This document shows, piece by piece, positions 1-11,036 of a stretch of DNA of 64,000 bases. The first letter of the stretch is position 1. Every line of letters begins with the position of its first letter. The position numbers and the translations under genes are program-made. The notes under the pieces are model-generated. The model was not told where the DNA came from and made no database searches. It saw only the letters and a program-made list of their open reading frames with translations. The DNA is from Rhynchopus sp. YZ270_cl-10 (Eukaryota > Euglenozoa > Diplonemea > Diplonemida > Diplonemidae): the NCBI GenBank assembly GCA_964035575.1, contig OZ037901.1, positions 124,001 through 188,000 on the forward strand. The letters are read 5' to 3'.

Positions 1-632
1 TATAATAACGACAACGTTAACGCCAAAAACGACAAGTTTGGTTTCTTCTCTGGACAGCAAAAACGACAAAAAGAAAAGGCAAAAAAAAAAATTGTATAAA
101 ATAGGGGGGGGTTTGCAAGTGGAGCATAACACAAATAAAGAAAAGTTGAAAAAGATTTGAAAATTTTAACATATTTTGACACTACAATGTCTTGTGCTAC
201 CCACGATTTTTTTTCTTTTCTTTTTTTTGTAGACACTTTTTTCTTTGCTCTTTTTTGTTTTTTGTTTTATGGAAGGGGTTTCTCTCCTTGACTTGGACAA
301 GGACGATTGTGACAACATTCATTCATTTAACCTTTCCCCCTTGAAACCTCAATGTCATCACACCCTACCACTTGACCGGTGAACGTTTGTACTTTTTTTG
401 TCAGGAAAAAAAAAACAACACAACTAAAGGGTATACCAATGTAATAAAGCAACGGAGATAAGGTCATAAGATGGTCTGAGCTTCACCCTTGAACCATTTT
501 AAATGGTTAGGCAGGTGAACTGCGCTCTCAGAGCACGTGAACGCTTCTTTTTTTATTTGAAGAATTATTGAAATAGTGTAGCCGCCCACCTGTACAAGCT
601 CCACTGTCAAACCCTTTAATTGAAAAAATCTT

Positions 633-667
633 GAACGATGAATCTTAGCCTCTTGTGATTAGTCACC
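633..667 (+). repeat. Family A hairpin repeat, weak copy
   Basis: It has GATGAA, a CCTC loop region and TTAGTCACC in the family order, but its stem is poorly paired. It is recognised by resemblance to the better copies elsewhere in the window. Confidence 0.4.
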
Positions 668-896
668 AACACGCAAAAGTGGAACCGTGTACAAAAGATT
701 GCCACGTTCAACAATTTTTTTATCAACAAAAACAAAAATAAAATCAACAACAAAAATAAAATAAAATTGAAAACAGCGCTTTTTTTTGAGAGCAACCTAC
801 AGCAGAAACAACAAAACAGTACCTCACACACACACAAAACGTGTTGTTTTTTTTTTAAACAGAGAAACGTTGCTTTTTGTTTTTATTTTTATTTTT

Positions 897-943
897 GAAA
901 ACTTGGTTGTATTAGTGCAGACACCCGAGAATGAGCACCACTA
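897..943 (+). repeat. Family E hairpin repeat
   Basis: The copy starts with GAAAACTTGGTTGTATTAG. TAGTG at 913-917 can pair with CACTA at 939-943. Near-copies occur at 10990-11036, 12383-12585 (interrupted), 22068-22114 and 44551-44596. Confidence 0.65.
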
Positions 944-1196
944 TTTTTTTTTTGGGAGAAGGCAGTCTGGTTAGTGGGGGGGGGGTATTTTCTTTGGGGG
1001 GGAAATTCTTATATAATAAAGTTTGGGTTCGTATACTCTCTCTCTCTCTCTCTCAACCATATCCACATCCCTCATCCCCTAATCGCATCGTTGCTTCCTT
1101 TGTTCCCATCCCCCCCGACCCCTCAGCCCGAACCCCCCCTTTTTTTTCATTCTTTTTTTTTTCAAAATCAATCACAGATCATAGGTCGCGATTGGT

Positions 1197-2102
1197 TTAG
1201 TATCCGAAGCCTGCTCCGGGAAGGGCGCCGTAGGCAGCCGGGTTCTGCCAGTAGCCCGACGCGAAGGTTGCTGCAGCTGCGGCCACAGTCGGGTCGTAGG
1301 CGTACGGGTTGGGGATCATCTCAGGCACGATGCTCTCTGCCCACGGCTTCTGGGTCTTGGGGTTGACACCCACCTGGTATGTCACACGCTGTCCCCCAAC
1401 CATCACTCCGGTCACCTGGTTGCCAAGGAAGAACAGGTCTCCCGAGTTGCAGTCGTATGCGGGCGCTGTGGTTGTGGGGGATGAAAAAACAGTGGAGATT
1501 TGCACAACTGTGGCAACACAACCGAGGCAACTACACTACTCCAATTTATCAAAGAAAGAAAAGTTGAAAGATGAATATGCTTCAGGTGCACATCTAAAAA
1601 AAAGTAGAGTAGAAATACAAAGCCCTCTCGTGAACAGTGCACCATGGTATGACCGGCTGTACCAGAAAAAATGGTGAAGAATGAAACAGATCTAGCGTTT
1701 TCTAAGATGAAGTGGATGATGTGCAAAACCACCTCGTGGAAAAGGGGTGGGAAGAGATAACATACAGATGAACCCGTATCCCTTCTCCTGGCTCCAGTTC
1801 TTGACAATTCCGACCTGACGTCCTGCGTTGGGCATGTGGGACGCAAGGTTGCGCTGCTGCACACCCTCGCCCTGCACGTTGGTTGCCTTTGGCTTTTCCT
1901 TCTCGAAGGCGAACTCATAACGCACCTTCTTTCCGGGGATGAGCGACGTCTGCATGCCCATTCCCTGCACCTTTCTGTGCACGAACACATCGCTCCCGCC
2001 GTTCAGCGGCACAATGAATCCGAACCCCTTGTCGTCACTCCAGCTCTTCACGGTTCCCTGGTTCGACAGCTGCGCTGCCGGCGCCTGTTGCTGCTGCTGC
2101 AT
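1197..2102 (-). CDS. Two-domain cold-shock protein, copy 1 (2 exons)
   Basis: Probable nucleic-acid-binding protein of the Y-box/cold-shock type, 201 aa. Exon 1 is 1766-2102 and exon 2 is 1197-1465, joined at phase 1 with donor GTATGT. A Gln-rich N terminus precedes the first CSD, which has the RNP1-like KGFGFI and RNP2-like DVFVH motifs. A second CSD starts at VGIVKNW, keeps KGYGFI, and is split by the intron just after it. Its RNP2 is degraded to DLFFL. The tail is Ala- and Tyr-rich and ends in GY. This is the most diverged of four tandem paralogues sharing this layout. RNA or single-stranded DNA binding is family knowledge; the cellular role is not known. The ATG at 2102 immediately precedes the Gln run and is the only good start before the CSD. 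Confidence 0.88.
1568..1596 (+). repeat. Family A/C hairpin repeat in intron
   Basis: AAGATG at 1568-1573 can pair with CATCT at 1591-1595 around a short loop. It belongs to the same hairpin group as the copies at 33347 and 50663. Confidence 0.55.
1603..1670 (+). repeat. Family B repeat, partial copy
   Basis: Matches the first 65 or so bases of family B, including ATACAAAGCCCTCTCGTG and the following GAACAGTG. It lies in the intron of cold-shock gene 1, antisense to the gene. Confidence 0.7.
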
Positions 2103-4119
2103 TTTTGTAGAAGTGTGGGAAGGGTTTTTGTTCTGTGATGAAAATAGTCAAAAATAAAATAAAAAGTTTGGAAGATGACCCTAAGCCTCTCATGCTTAGT
2201 CTGATTAGATTATTCTTTTGGTTTATTCAGTCGTTTGTTTTGTTGTTACCAGACTCTCATGTTTACTCACCTACAAAAATGTGTCTTTGGCGATCGAAAG
2301 GGAAGGGGAAGAGAGTCGTATTTTTTTTTATATATAGGGGAAGGGGGTAGTTTGCTTTTAAGGGGAACGAAAAAAAAGGGTTGAATTTCCCTTTGAACTT
2401 TGTACCTTTTTTAGGGGTTTTATCTCGATTGTATTCGGGGTTTAATTTTTTTTTGCGGAGGCAAAAAAAAAGAAGAAAGTTTGTAAGATGAATGTACCTC
2501 TCATGCACATACATTGTTGCCAACAAAAAAAAAAAGTCAATTTTATATACTTTCCGTTCGAAGAGAAAGTACACAAAAAAAAGAAAAAAAAGGGAATACA
2601 CGAGAATTGCAGGGGGTTTTTTGTTTTGCTTTGGGACGAAAGGGGACGTTAGTTTTGCTGGCCAGTTCCCTTCTTTATGTTTGCTGTCGCAAAAGAAGGT
2701 CCCATTTTTGCTTTGCTCTTTGCCTTTTTACTTTTGCTTTTTTTTTTGTTTCATTTGAGTTTTTGTAGTATCGACAATCACCTATCCGAGGACGGGTAAA
2801 TATGAATACAATTTTATGCTTGGTTTTGGTTTAGGAAATATCGCAGTACTCGGTGGCCGGTTTTTTTTTTTTTGTTGGGCAATTTCACACACCCACCAAC
2901 CCACTGTTCACTGTTTCCCTTTTCCAAGTCGCTTTTCTTCAACACTTTCCCCAACACACCCCTTATTTTTTTTTTTTTTTGCTTTTGCCGGGGCCGAAAA
3001 TTGGGAGGTTTCGTGCTGTACTAACTTGGTGTTGCAACGAAACGTTTAAGGCTTTATATATTGGTGGGGGGGAGGGGGCTTGGGACTGGGAGCATTTATC
3101 GTAACGACAAGCACTGTACACCTTCTGTGCAAAGATTGCTTTGTGTGTTTTTTTTTTTTTTTTTGTTTTTTTTGTTGTGTGTGTGTGGAAAATGGTTGGA
3201 ATAGTGAAGCTGCCGCCTCAGCAAAATTTCTCCACTTTTCCTCGGGGGCTTTTTAATTTTTTTTTTTGTGTGTTTTTTTTATGGTTTTTTTTTATATATA
3301 GCGAGGCTTGTTGGCAGGCTTAGTCATTAAGTCCATGTGGGGAGTAGGTGCGGAAGATGTGTGTTTGGCAGAGAAAAAGATATAAATCGTGAAATCTCTA
3401 AAAATAAAATAAAACATCACACCACCGACACCAGCCGTTTGAGAGCAGTATCAGATGAACGGGAGGGGGAAAGATCCGTAAATGGTTTTTTTCCCCCTCC
3501 TCCAGGTTAGCAACCAATACTAACATACTGTGGTAGGTTAGAGAAAAAAGGTGAAACATTCTGGAAAAAAAAATAAAAAATAAAAAATAAAAACGAACCC
3601 ACTCACTCCGGAACAACTATTTTGGTGTATGTTTGTGAATTAGTGACAACCTGCGCGTGAAGAAAATATTGTGAAAAGTCCCTTTCTTCTCTTCCCGCAG
3701 TCGCACTTTCGGCATTTTTTTTTCAAAAAAAAAATTTCAAGTAAAAAAAAAGTCAAAAACAGGACTGAAAGATCTAGTGTTAAAACAAAAAAAAAATCGA
3801 ATGCTTGTTGTCGAAAAAAAAAAAAGACACTTTTTTTTTGGAAAAAAAAATAAAAAATAAAAAAAGGGAAAAACAAATGAAAATTGAAAAAAGGTGAAAA
3901 CGCGAAAAACACGGCGACACCTAAAAACAAAAATCTATGTAAATTCCCCCCCGGCGTGGACGTTGTTGCAGCGAAATGTATGTTTTCTGACTTTCCTCCC
4001 TTTCTTTTTTTCTTCTTTTTTTCTTCAGTTCACTCTCCATTCTCACAAGCGCTTCTTTTCACGGGGGGCTGTGTACTTTTTTTTTAAAATTATTACTCAC
4101 ATTTCTCTTAGTTCTGGAC
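2103..4119. other. Intergenic, low complexity with hairpin repeats
   Basis: No gene is supported. The stretch holds a strong family A hairpin (2171-2203), an AAGATGAATG-type hairpin (about 2483-2515), a TCGACAATCACC repeat (about 2768-2800) and very long A and T runs. The long open frames here are translations of homopolymers. Confidence 0.6.
2171..2203 (+). repeat. Family A hairpin repeat
   Basis: CTAAGC at 2181-2186 pairs perfectly with GCTTAG at 2194-2199 around a 7-base loop, preceded by AAGATGA. It lies about 70 bp upstream of cold-shock gene 1, antisense to it. Confidence 0.75.
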
Positions 4120-5186
4120 TCAGTATCCCATCCTTGGTCCGCCGAATCCTCCGAGGGCAGCACCGTAGGCGTTGGGCTGCTGCCAGCCTGCACCTCCACC
4201 GTAGCCTCCCACACCCTGGTTGTACCCGCCAACTCCGACACCTCCCCCAACACCAACACCTCCACCGTATCCACCTGCACCTGCTCCGGCTCCAGCTCCG
4301 GTCTGGTCCGGGTACACGCTCTCTGCCCAAGGCTTCTGGGTCTTGGGGTTGCTTCCCAGGCTGTAGGTCACTGCAGTTCCGGGCACAACGCTGCCGGTGA
4401 TCTGTGCGGTCAGCACGAACAGGTCGTTAGATGCGTCGTGGGCAGGGGCTGTTGGGAGGGTAGAAATATGAAATGTGATCAAAAAAATAGAAACTAACTT
4501 CAGGTTCTGAATAAAAAGAAAACAATGAAAAACAACTTTTTCGTTTATCACTCCACAAGCTTGTTGTGTTTTTTTTCGCTGAAGTGTGCGCGTTTTTTTT
4601 CTCGTTTTTTCGAACGCGCGTTTTTTTTCTCGTTTTTTCCGAACGCGCGTTTTTTTTTTCGAATTTCAAACGCGCACTCGAAAACGCCTAAAAAACGCGA
4701 ACGCGCGTTCGAAACCTATGTTGATTTACAAAAAAAAAAAAAAAGGTGTCGAGGGAAGGGTTCTATCGACGTCCTGATGTCCATTATGTTGGCATATTGT
4801 TTTTCCCACTAAGCGCAGATCGTGTAACATTAATCACCCAAAAGGTGGATTGGAAAAAGGGACCTTTTTTTTTGAAGATCGGCGAAGAAAAAATACATAC
4901 TGATGAAACCGTATCCCTTGTCGTTGTTCACGGACTTGAGCACTCCGTTCAGACGTCCCGGGCCGGTGGGTGCTCCTCCACGCACACCCTGTCCGGACAC
5001 GGAGGTGGCCTTGGCCCTGTCGCCGTCCATCTGGAAGTCGTAGGAGACGTCCTTGCCGGGCACCAGGCTGCTCTGTGCGCCGATCACGTTCCTGTGCACG
5101 AACACATCGGCACCTCCGGCCTTGGGCACGATGAACCCGAAGCCCTTGCTGTCGGTCCAGCTCTTCACGGTTCCCTGGCAGGACAT
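4120..5186 (-). CDS. Two-domain cold-shock protein, copy 2 (2 exons)
   Basis: Cold-shock paralogue of 204 aa. Exon 1 is 4901-5186 and exon 2 is 4120-4448, joined at phase 1 (donor GTATGT, acceptor CAACAG). CSD1 begins QGTVKSW and carries KGFGFI and DVFVH. A Gly/Pro linker follows, then CSD2 begins GVLKSVNNDKGYGFI and is cut by the intron. After the junction CSD2 has DLFVL in place of DVFVH, then VPG and VTYSLG, which align with VPG and VSYDF of CSD1. The tail is rich in Gly, Tyr and Gln and ends in MGY. Sequence is close to copies 3 and 4, suggesting recent duplication or gene conversion. The start at 5186 gives MSCQGTVKSW, matching the starts of copies 3 and 4; the longer upstream frame is unsupported. 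Confidence 0.92.
4449..4900 (-). other. Intron of cold-shock gene 2 with GC-rich inverted repeats
   Basis: Between about 4580 and 4715 the 452-bp intron has three near-repeats of a roughly 28-bp unit around AACGCGCGTT separated by T runs, then the same motif inverted. GTGCGCGTTT near 4586 pairs with AAACGCGCAC near 4667. The layout resembles a degenerate foldback element. Confidence 0.6.
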
Positions 5187-6341
5187 TGTGGAAAAAAAGG
5201 GGGTTTGGAAAGAAAGGGTGAGTCTGTAAGGCATGCGATTGGTTACAAAAGTGAGAAATTTAAATTTTGAAAAAACGAAATCAAGGAGGGGTTTGTGTTT
5301 AACATAGTACTTTTGTTTTTTGTTTTTTTTTTGCATACTCCTTTTTTGTTTGTTTCCCGTTGAATTCGCGTTTGGCGTATCCGAACAGAAAACTATTGTT
5401 TTGTTGGAAAAAAATTTTTGGTAATAAATGCTACTCAACCCAAGAGAGAAAAGTTGCAGATATAAAAAAAATACCTCATTTTTTTTTTCCAATTTATCGA
5501 AATACCTACTGTATTGAGGCAATAATTCGTGACATGCACGGACGACGCCAAAAAGTGTGTACACCAATATTGTGTCTTTTTTTTCCATTTTTTTTTTGTT
5601 TTTTTTTTTGTTGTTTTTTCGGGGGAAGAGGGGGTTAATATTAAATACACGAAATGCCACTTCCACCTTTTTTCATCGTGTTTTTGTTAGCTCAAGAAAC
5701 CCGCGCCATCTTGTTTTTTTTTTTTTTTTTAAATTTTTTTTTTCCTTGGGTGGGGAAGGGGAGAAGGGGGAGAGAGGTGTGTTTTTTTTTCTTCTTTTTC
5801 CTGTATTCCTTTTCCCGCTGTTTTGTCATGTGTATTTTGTACTAATTGGCATGATGTGAAGTATCCACACCTCCAAACACTCGCCCATTTCGGGTGTGAG
5901 GGTAAACCCAGAAAGCACCCCATAACGTCAACCTTTTTCAACCTTTTTCTGAACCCACGTTTAGAAAAAAACAAAAAGAACATCGTTTCTGGGTAGGGAA
6001 AAAAAACCAAAAAAAAAAATTCAAAAACCAAAACACGGAAAACACCAAAAGAAAATACGAGATAAAAAAAAACAAAAAAAAAAAAAAAACGGGAGTATGG
6101 GAAAGGGTAAGGGATAAAAGGAGAAACGTTTACGTTTGGGGAAAGGGGGGGTCCGGAGTATTAATAGGTATTATTTTTTTTTTGCTTTTTTATTATATTT
6201 TTTTTTACTGGTTAGGACAAATTTTTCTCCCCTTCTCCACCCTCTCTCTCTCTCTCTCTCGCTCCCCCCTTCCATTCCCTCCGGGGGGGTGTGTGTGGGT
6301 AGCGCTTTATTTTTTTTAAAAGGTTTCAATCAAATGGTTGC
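5187..6341. other. Intergenic between cold-shock genes 2 and 3
   Basis: I see no gene and no clear family A, B or E copy. The stretch is dominated by A, T and G homopolymers, with a CT microsatellite near 6241-6262 just past the 3' end of copy 3. Confidence 0.5.
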
Positions 6342-7123
6342 TCAGTATCCCATTCCTCCTCCGAATCCTCCGAGGGCCCCACCGTAGGCGTTGGGCTGCT
6401 GTCCCCAGGCAGCACCTGCACCGTATCCGGCTCCTGCTGCCTGGTTGTACCCACCGGCACCTCCACCGTATCCTCCGGCACCAGCTCCAGCGGTCTGGTC
6501 CGGGTACACGGTCTCTGCCCAAGGCTTCTGGGTCTTGGGGTTGACTCCCAGGCTGTAGGTCACACGGGTTCCGGGCACAACGCTGCCGGTGATCTGTGCG
6601 GTCAGCACGAACAGGTCGGCACCAGAGGCGTCATGGGCAGGGGCTGTTGGGGGGGATGAAATGTGAAACAGAAAGAAAAGTATAACCTTGGTCGAGTAGT
6701 GCGTAAGTGACGTCGTGTTAGGATGAGGTGTTCATTGTTATTATTTTGATAATTTGTTGGTGTATCTGACATTCAGACAGTTATTCACTATAGTTTTTTT
6801 TGTGTTTGTGGGAGGTAGGGATTTGTGGAATTCGACATACTGATGAAACCGTATCCCTTGTCGTTGTTCACGGACTTGAGCACTCCGTTCAGACGTCCCG
6901 GGCCGGTGGGCACACCACGCACACCCTGTCCGGACACGGAGGTGGCCTTGGGCTTGTCGTTCTCCATCTGGAAGTCGTAGTTGACCTCCTTGCCGGGCAC
7001 CAGGCTGCTCTGTGCGCCGATCACGTTCCTGTGCACGAACACATCGTTACCGCCGGTCTTGGGGAGGACGAATCCGAACCCCTTGTCGTCGCTCCAGCTC
7101 TTCACGGTTCCCTGGTGTGCCAT
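6342..7123 (-). CDS. Two-domain cold-shock protein, copy 3 (2 exons)
   Basis: Cold-shock paralogue of 194 aa. Exon 1 is 6841-7123 and exon 2 is 6342-6643, joined at phase 1 with donor GTATGT at the same codon as the other copies. It has a complete CSD1 (QGTVKSW, KGFGFV, DVFVHRN) and a second CSD with KGYGFI before the intron and a degraded DLFVL after it. The tail has repeated GGY and GAG units and ends in GGGMGY. Exon sequence is very close to copy 2, while the intron (197 bp) and flanks are unrelated in length. The intron contains an E-like repeat near 6738-6790. The start at 7123 gives MAHQGTV. Likely binds RNA or single-stranded DNA; Gly/Tyr-rich tails of this sort often support self-association, which is inference here. 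Confidence 0.93.
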
Positions 7124-8130
7124 TTTTGCGAAAAAGAAAAGAAAAGAAAAGAAAAAAAACTGTAGGTGGATGTAATAGGTGAACAACACTGGTGAAAAAT
7201 GGAAAAAGAAAATTTCTTTTTTTTGTCTTTCTTTGTTTAAAGCCCGAAGGGGGGGAATTGTGGGGGGTCCAGGGAGCGCGGTAAAAGGGGTAAGGGGGGA
7301 GGGGAGGGTGAGTGAAAACAATACGTAAACACTCCCAACACACAAAACAAAACAGGAGAAAAAACAAAAGAGAAAAGAAGAAAAAACAGAGTGTTCACGA
7401 CATCGACACCCCTACCCTGAAACCTGAGTCCACCTTTCGCCCTCTTCTTCTACTAGAGTGGAAGAGGGTGGGAGAACAAAAAAAAAAAAAAAATCAGGTT
7501 TTCGTAAAGACCAAAGAGTATTTCTAGAATTTCATTCACTCCCTTTCAAAAGAACTCAAAAGAGTGGGGGGTGGGGAAAGTTGAACGAAGTGAAAATGTG
7601 TGGAATCCACACATACACAACTTTCAATTTAAAAAAAAAAAATTATACGTTGCTATTATTTTCCCCCCCTCGGGCTTTTTTCGCGGCAGTTCTTCGTACA
7701 CCGATCTTAACTTTTTTTTTTTGTATTTTTTTTAATCGAAAACCCCGATTGTATTTAGCACAGCGCACGCAATGCTACACCCCACTACACGGGTTCCTCT
7801 TTTTTATTTTACTTTTACTAAGCAACAATTTCTTGAAGCTCCCCTGTGTAATCACAGGCGTTTTTTTTCCCTTTCATTTTAAACCCCTTTCCCCATCGTC
7901 CTCGCCCCCCCCTTCTTTTTTTCCTCTGCTGTTTTTTTTTTCTCCATTTTCTGCCCCTTCTGCTCCTTTTACACAAAAAGGCATTTTTGTTTTTGTTTTT
8001 GTTTTGCGTAATATATGGGTGTCATTTTGCGTATGGGTTTCAAAGGAAGCACGGTCGGGGTCTTCTTTTAGTTTTTTTTAGTTTTTTTTTTCCTCCCGTT
8101 CCACACTCCCGACCCTCTTGTGGGGTGAAC
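7124..8130. other. Intergenic between cold-shock genes 3 and 4
   Basis: No gene is supported. There is an AAAAG microsatellite just upstream of copy 3 (7134-7160) and otherwise low-complexity sequence. Confidence 0.5.
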
Positions 8131-8860
8131 TCAGTATCCGAATCCCCCGAAGCCTCCTCCGTATCCTCCGGCCTGGGGCTGCTGCCAGCCCGCACCTGCA
8201 CCGTACCCGGCACCAGCTCCCTGGTTGTACCCGCCCTGTCCGCCGTAGCCTCCACCACCACCACCACCGGACTCCGGGTACACGCTCTCTGCCCAAGGCT
8301 TCTGGGTCTTGGGGTTGACTCCCAGGCTGTAGGTCACGCGTGCTCCGGGCACAACGTTGCCGGTGACCTGTGCGGTCAGCATGAAGAGGTCGCCACCGCT
8401 TCCGTCCTGTGCGGCTGTGATGGGGGTTGAAGATAGTTTAGTTTTGTTGAATTGGGTTATTTTTGGTGTATTTTAAATATTTAAATATTTTCCGACTTTG
8501 CTTGAAAAAGGCCCCCCCCCACATACCAATGAAACCGTATCCCTTGTCGTTGTTGAGGGACTTAACCACTCCGCTCAGACGTCCCGGGCCTCCAGCGTGG
8601 CCTCCTCCTCCTCCTCCTCCTCCCTGACGCTTGGGGGCACCACCTCCCCCCATGCCAACACCCTGTCCGGACACGGAGGTGGCCTTGGGCTTGTCGTTCT
8701 CCATCTGGAAGTCGTAGGAGACGTCCTTGCCGGGCACCAGGCTGCTCTGTGCGCCGATCACGTTCCTGTGCACGAACACATCCCCACCTCCATTCCGGGG
8801 CAGGATGAATCCGAACCCCTTGTCGTCGCTCCAGCTCTTCACGGTTCCCTGGTGTGTCAT
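8131..8860 (-). CDS. Two-domain cold-shock protein, copy 4 (2 exons)
   Basis: Cold-shock paralogue of 205 aa. Exon 1 is 8527-8860 and exon 2 is 8131-8414, with a phase-1 intron of only 112 bp (donor GTATGT) at the conserved position. CSD1 has KGFGFI and DVFVHRN. The linker carries an extra Gly-rich and basic insert (APKRQ followed by a Gly run) absent from copies 2 and 3. CSD2 is again degenerate (DLFML) and its tail is Gly/Tyr/Gln-rich, ending GFGY. This is the upstream-most member of the tandem array in the direction of transcription. No family B repeat precedes it. Confidence 0.93.
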
Positions 8861-9128
8861 TTTTGGAAAAAAAAAAGGGGGGGGATGCAAAAAAAGTCTG
8901 TGAGGGGATGTGTGTATTAAGGGCACCGGATCTCCGAAGCTATCGAACCGCGGAGGGCTCTTCACACGGTGGCCGTCAGGCAGGACGTAATTATTACATC
9001 ATAATGGGCAGTGCGCATGTTATTTCACCCTGGTTTGGCCCCCGTAGCCCGTCACGTAATGTACAAACAAGGCCACCGTGCATTGATAATACACAGGCAT
9101 AGTGACGTCACCCATGAAAAGTTTGTAA

Positions 9129-9275
9129 GATGCACCTACCGTAGATGGGATTTTGTTGGACCGGGACAAATATCTCAAATTCCCGATTTTTGGGTAAAAG
9201 TTCCCGAGATTTGTCCGAATGACATCCGGTCCAACAAATTGCACATTACGGTAAGCCTTTCTGTGCTTAGTCTGA
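9129..9275 (+). repeat. Family A hairpin repeat split by a TA-flanked insertion
   Basis: The left part (AAGATGCACCTA, ending 9138) and the right part (TAAGCC and onward from 9252) rejoin into a normal family A copy once the 113-bp insert and one TA are removed. Confidence 0.75.
9139..9251. mobile_element. 113-bp inverted-repeat element (MITE) with TA target duplication
   Basis: The ends are imperfect inverted repeats starting CCGTA and sharing TTTGTTGGACCGG about 14 bases in. TA at 9137-9138 and 9252-9253 flank it. The host sequence is a recognisable family A hairpin, so the insertion point and TA duplication are read directly. TA duplication is typical of Tc1/mariner-like elements. The terminal CCG and subterminal TGGACCG also occur in the element at 24471. 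Confidence 0.8.
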
Positions 9276-9564
9276 TTAGATTACTTAATGTTTTGAACAT
9301 TGGTTATTCATCGATCTTTTTTGTTGTATTTTTGGATCCTTTTTGTGCTTAGTCACCTTGAGAGAAAGGAAGGGAGGTGAAAGAGAAAGACGTCAAAAAA
9401 ATACAAGCTCCTTTTTTTTACTTCGTTCCTTTTTTGCTGCAAAAAATAGAGGCAGGGTCGGTGTGGAAGGGGGCATGTTCCCACATTGTACATTTTTTAA
9501 AATTGTTTTGATAATCTGTTGGTCTGGTGCAGCCGCCATTCAGACAGTCTTCACTGTACTTTTT

Positions 9565-10369
9565 CAGGGTATTAGCTTGGTACTCAGAATTAGGTTCAAA
9601 AACCTAATTCTGAAATTTTTCGGGGGGAAAAAAATATAGATTTGGATTTCGGGGGGCCGGGGGGGGGGGGGGAAATATGGGGGAAAGAACCGTGGTTGAA
9701 CCACGGGAGTACGCAGTACCCTTGGGAACTGGGTTGCTGACCGCACCATCCAGGCTGTACCTTAAAAATTTTTTGCCTGCGGCGCCATTTTTCCTTTTTT
9801 GCTCCGCAAAAAAGGGTTCGTTGAGCTCCATTTGACGGACGGAGCTTGAAAAACCCAACTATGAGTGAGAAAAAAGATGTGGCGAAAAGAATAAAAGTAG
9901 CGTACCGTGCGCCTGCGGCGCAAGCTTTCACACCCTTCCCATGACATTGTTTGCCTGTAAAATAGTGCAATTTTAAAGCGCGATTTTAGAAATGTTGCAT
10001 ACCGTGGCTTCGCCAGGAACCTTTGGGTGCCATGGCCACCGTTTCTTGTAAATGTATTGAGGTTACCGACAATAAGGCTGACACCCACTACGGATTGCGG
10101 ATCACCAGTGTCTGAAAGCTACCAAGGTTGCACAGAGGAGGGGAGGCTTTTCCGCAGGGTTGGGGTGGTGTAGGTTTGCCGTGGTCACAAAATACCGAGA
10201 AAATTTTTCGCTTCGTTTCCCCCACAGAAAAAAATGACTGCCTCACACAAAACCACCTTTTTGGTGGGGGCTAGGGGGCTATATAATACCCTGCTATAAC
10301 CCCACCAAAAAAAAAAAAATTCAAAAAACCTAATTCTGGAAAAAATCCAAAATCCAAGCTTATACCCTG
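9565..10369. mobile_element. Non-autonomous hAT-like element, 805 bp
   Basis: Both ends carry CAGGGTAT(T/A)AGCTTGG as inverted repeats (16 bp, one mismatch). The element is flanked by a perfect 8-bp direct repeat TACTTTTT (9557-9564 and 10370-10377). CAGGG-type ends plus an 8-bp duplication are the hallmark of the hAT superfamily. No transposase reading frame is visible. Internally it has a second short inverted pair around CCTAATTCTG, and a block at 9897-10067 that also occurs in the element at 46315. Confidence 0.85.
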
Positions 10370-10989
10370 TACTTTTTCTGAGAAAAAAAAAAAAAAAAAC
10401 AAGAAAAAAAACAAAGCAAAAAACAAAACCAGGTTTTTCTGATCCGTTTCGTTTTTTTTGAAATAGGTTGACCTGGCACAGTGCGCTCTGGGTTTTTTTT
10501 TATATAGTTTTTTTTTTTCAAATATTTTTCCCTCTGTCTTTTTCAAGAAAAAGAATGATCGTTCTTCTTTAATTTCATTTGATCGGACCGGCTGTTTTAC
10601 ACACAAAAAGAAAACAAAATTTGGTGAGCATTACGCCGTCTCGTACTTCACCTGAAAAATTTTGTGAGAAAAAACGGGACCTTCTCCCCTAAGGTAAGTG
10701 CTCACACTCATTTTCTATCGATGGTTAGCGGATGCTGAGCCCGGTACTAGATACACGGAAAATCTATTGGCAAATAGGCTACCTATCGTGAGATCGGATC
10801 ATTTGATCAAATCATGAGGGGGGAGAGATACAGGTACCAACACCACAATAAAATAAAATAAAATACAAAACACAAAACCCGTTGGGGGCATATATAGTGA
10901 GCGAAAGACGGATGTTTTGTGTTGGTGTTGTGTGTGCTGGTCCCCACCCCCTCCCCCTTTTCCTCCCCCTTTTTTTGCATTTTGTTTTT

Positions 10990-11036
10990 GAAAACTTGGT
11001 TGTATTAGTGTAGCCACCCTAGAGTGTGCTCCACTA
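10990..11036 (+). repeat. Family E hairpin repeat
   Basis: Begins GAAAACTTGGTTGTATTAG. TAGTGTAG at 11006-11013 pairs with CTCCACTA at 11029-11036 with one mismatch. This is the intact counterpart of the interrupted copy at 12383. Confidence 0.75.

Larger units (their letters stand above)
1..1196. other. Gene-free stretch with low complexity and hairpin repeats
   Basis: No gene is supported here. The stretch is AT-rich with homopolymer runs and a CT microsatellite near 1036-1053. It holds three dispersed hairpin copies: family E near 569-612 and 897-943, and a weak family A copy at 633-667. It is the 3' side of the first cold-shock gene. Confidence 0.6.
1466..1765 (-). other. Intron of cold-shock gene 1, packed with dispersed repeats
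   Basis: This 300-bp intron holds an inverted-orientation family E copy (about 1497-1555), an AAGATG/CATCT hairpin (1568-1595) and the start of a family B repeat (1603-1670). Three repeat families in one short intron suggest the intron is made largely of inserted sequence. Confidence 0.7.

Noticed and set aside
3141..3323. Open frames rich in Phe, Lys and Leu in intergenic DNA
   Set aside because: They are translations of long T or A runs and have no coding character; the same holds for many frames in the gaps.
5187..5666. Longer N terminus of cold-shock protein 2
   Set aside because: The open frame extends upstream, but through low-complexity AT-rich sequence. The other paralogues start directly before QGTVKSW.
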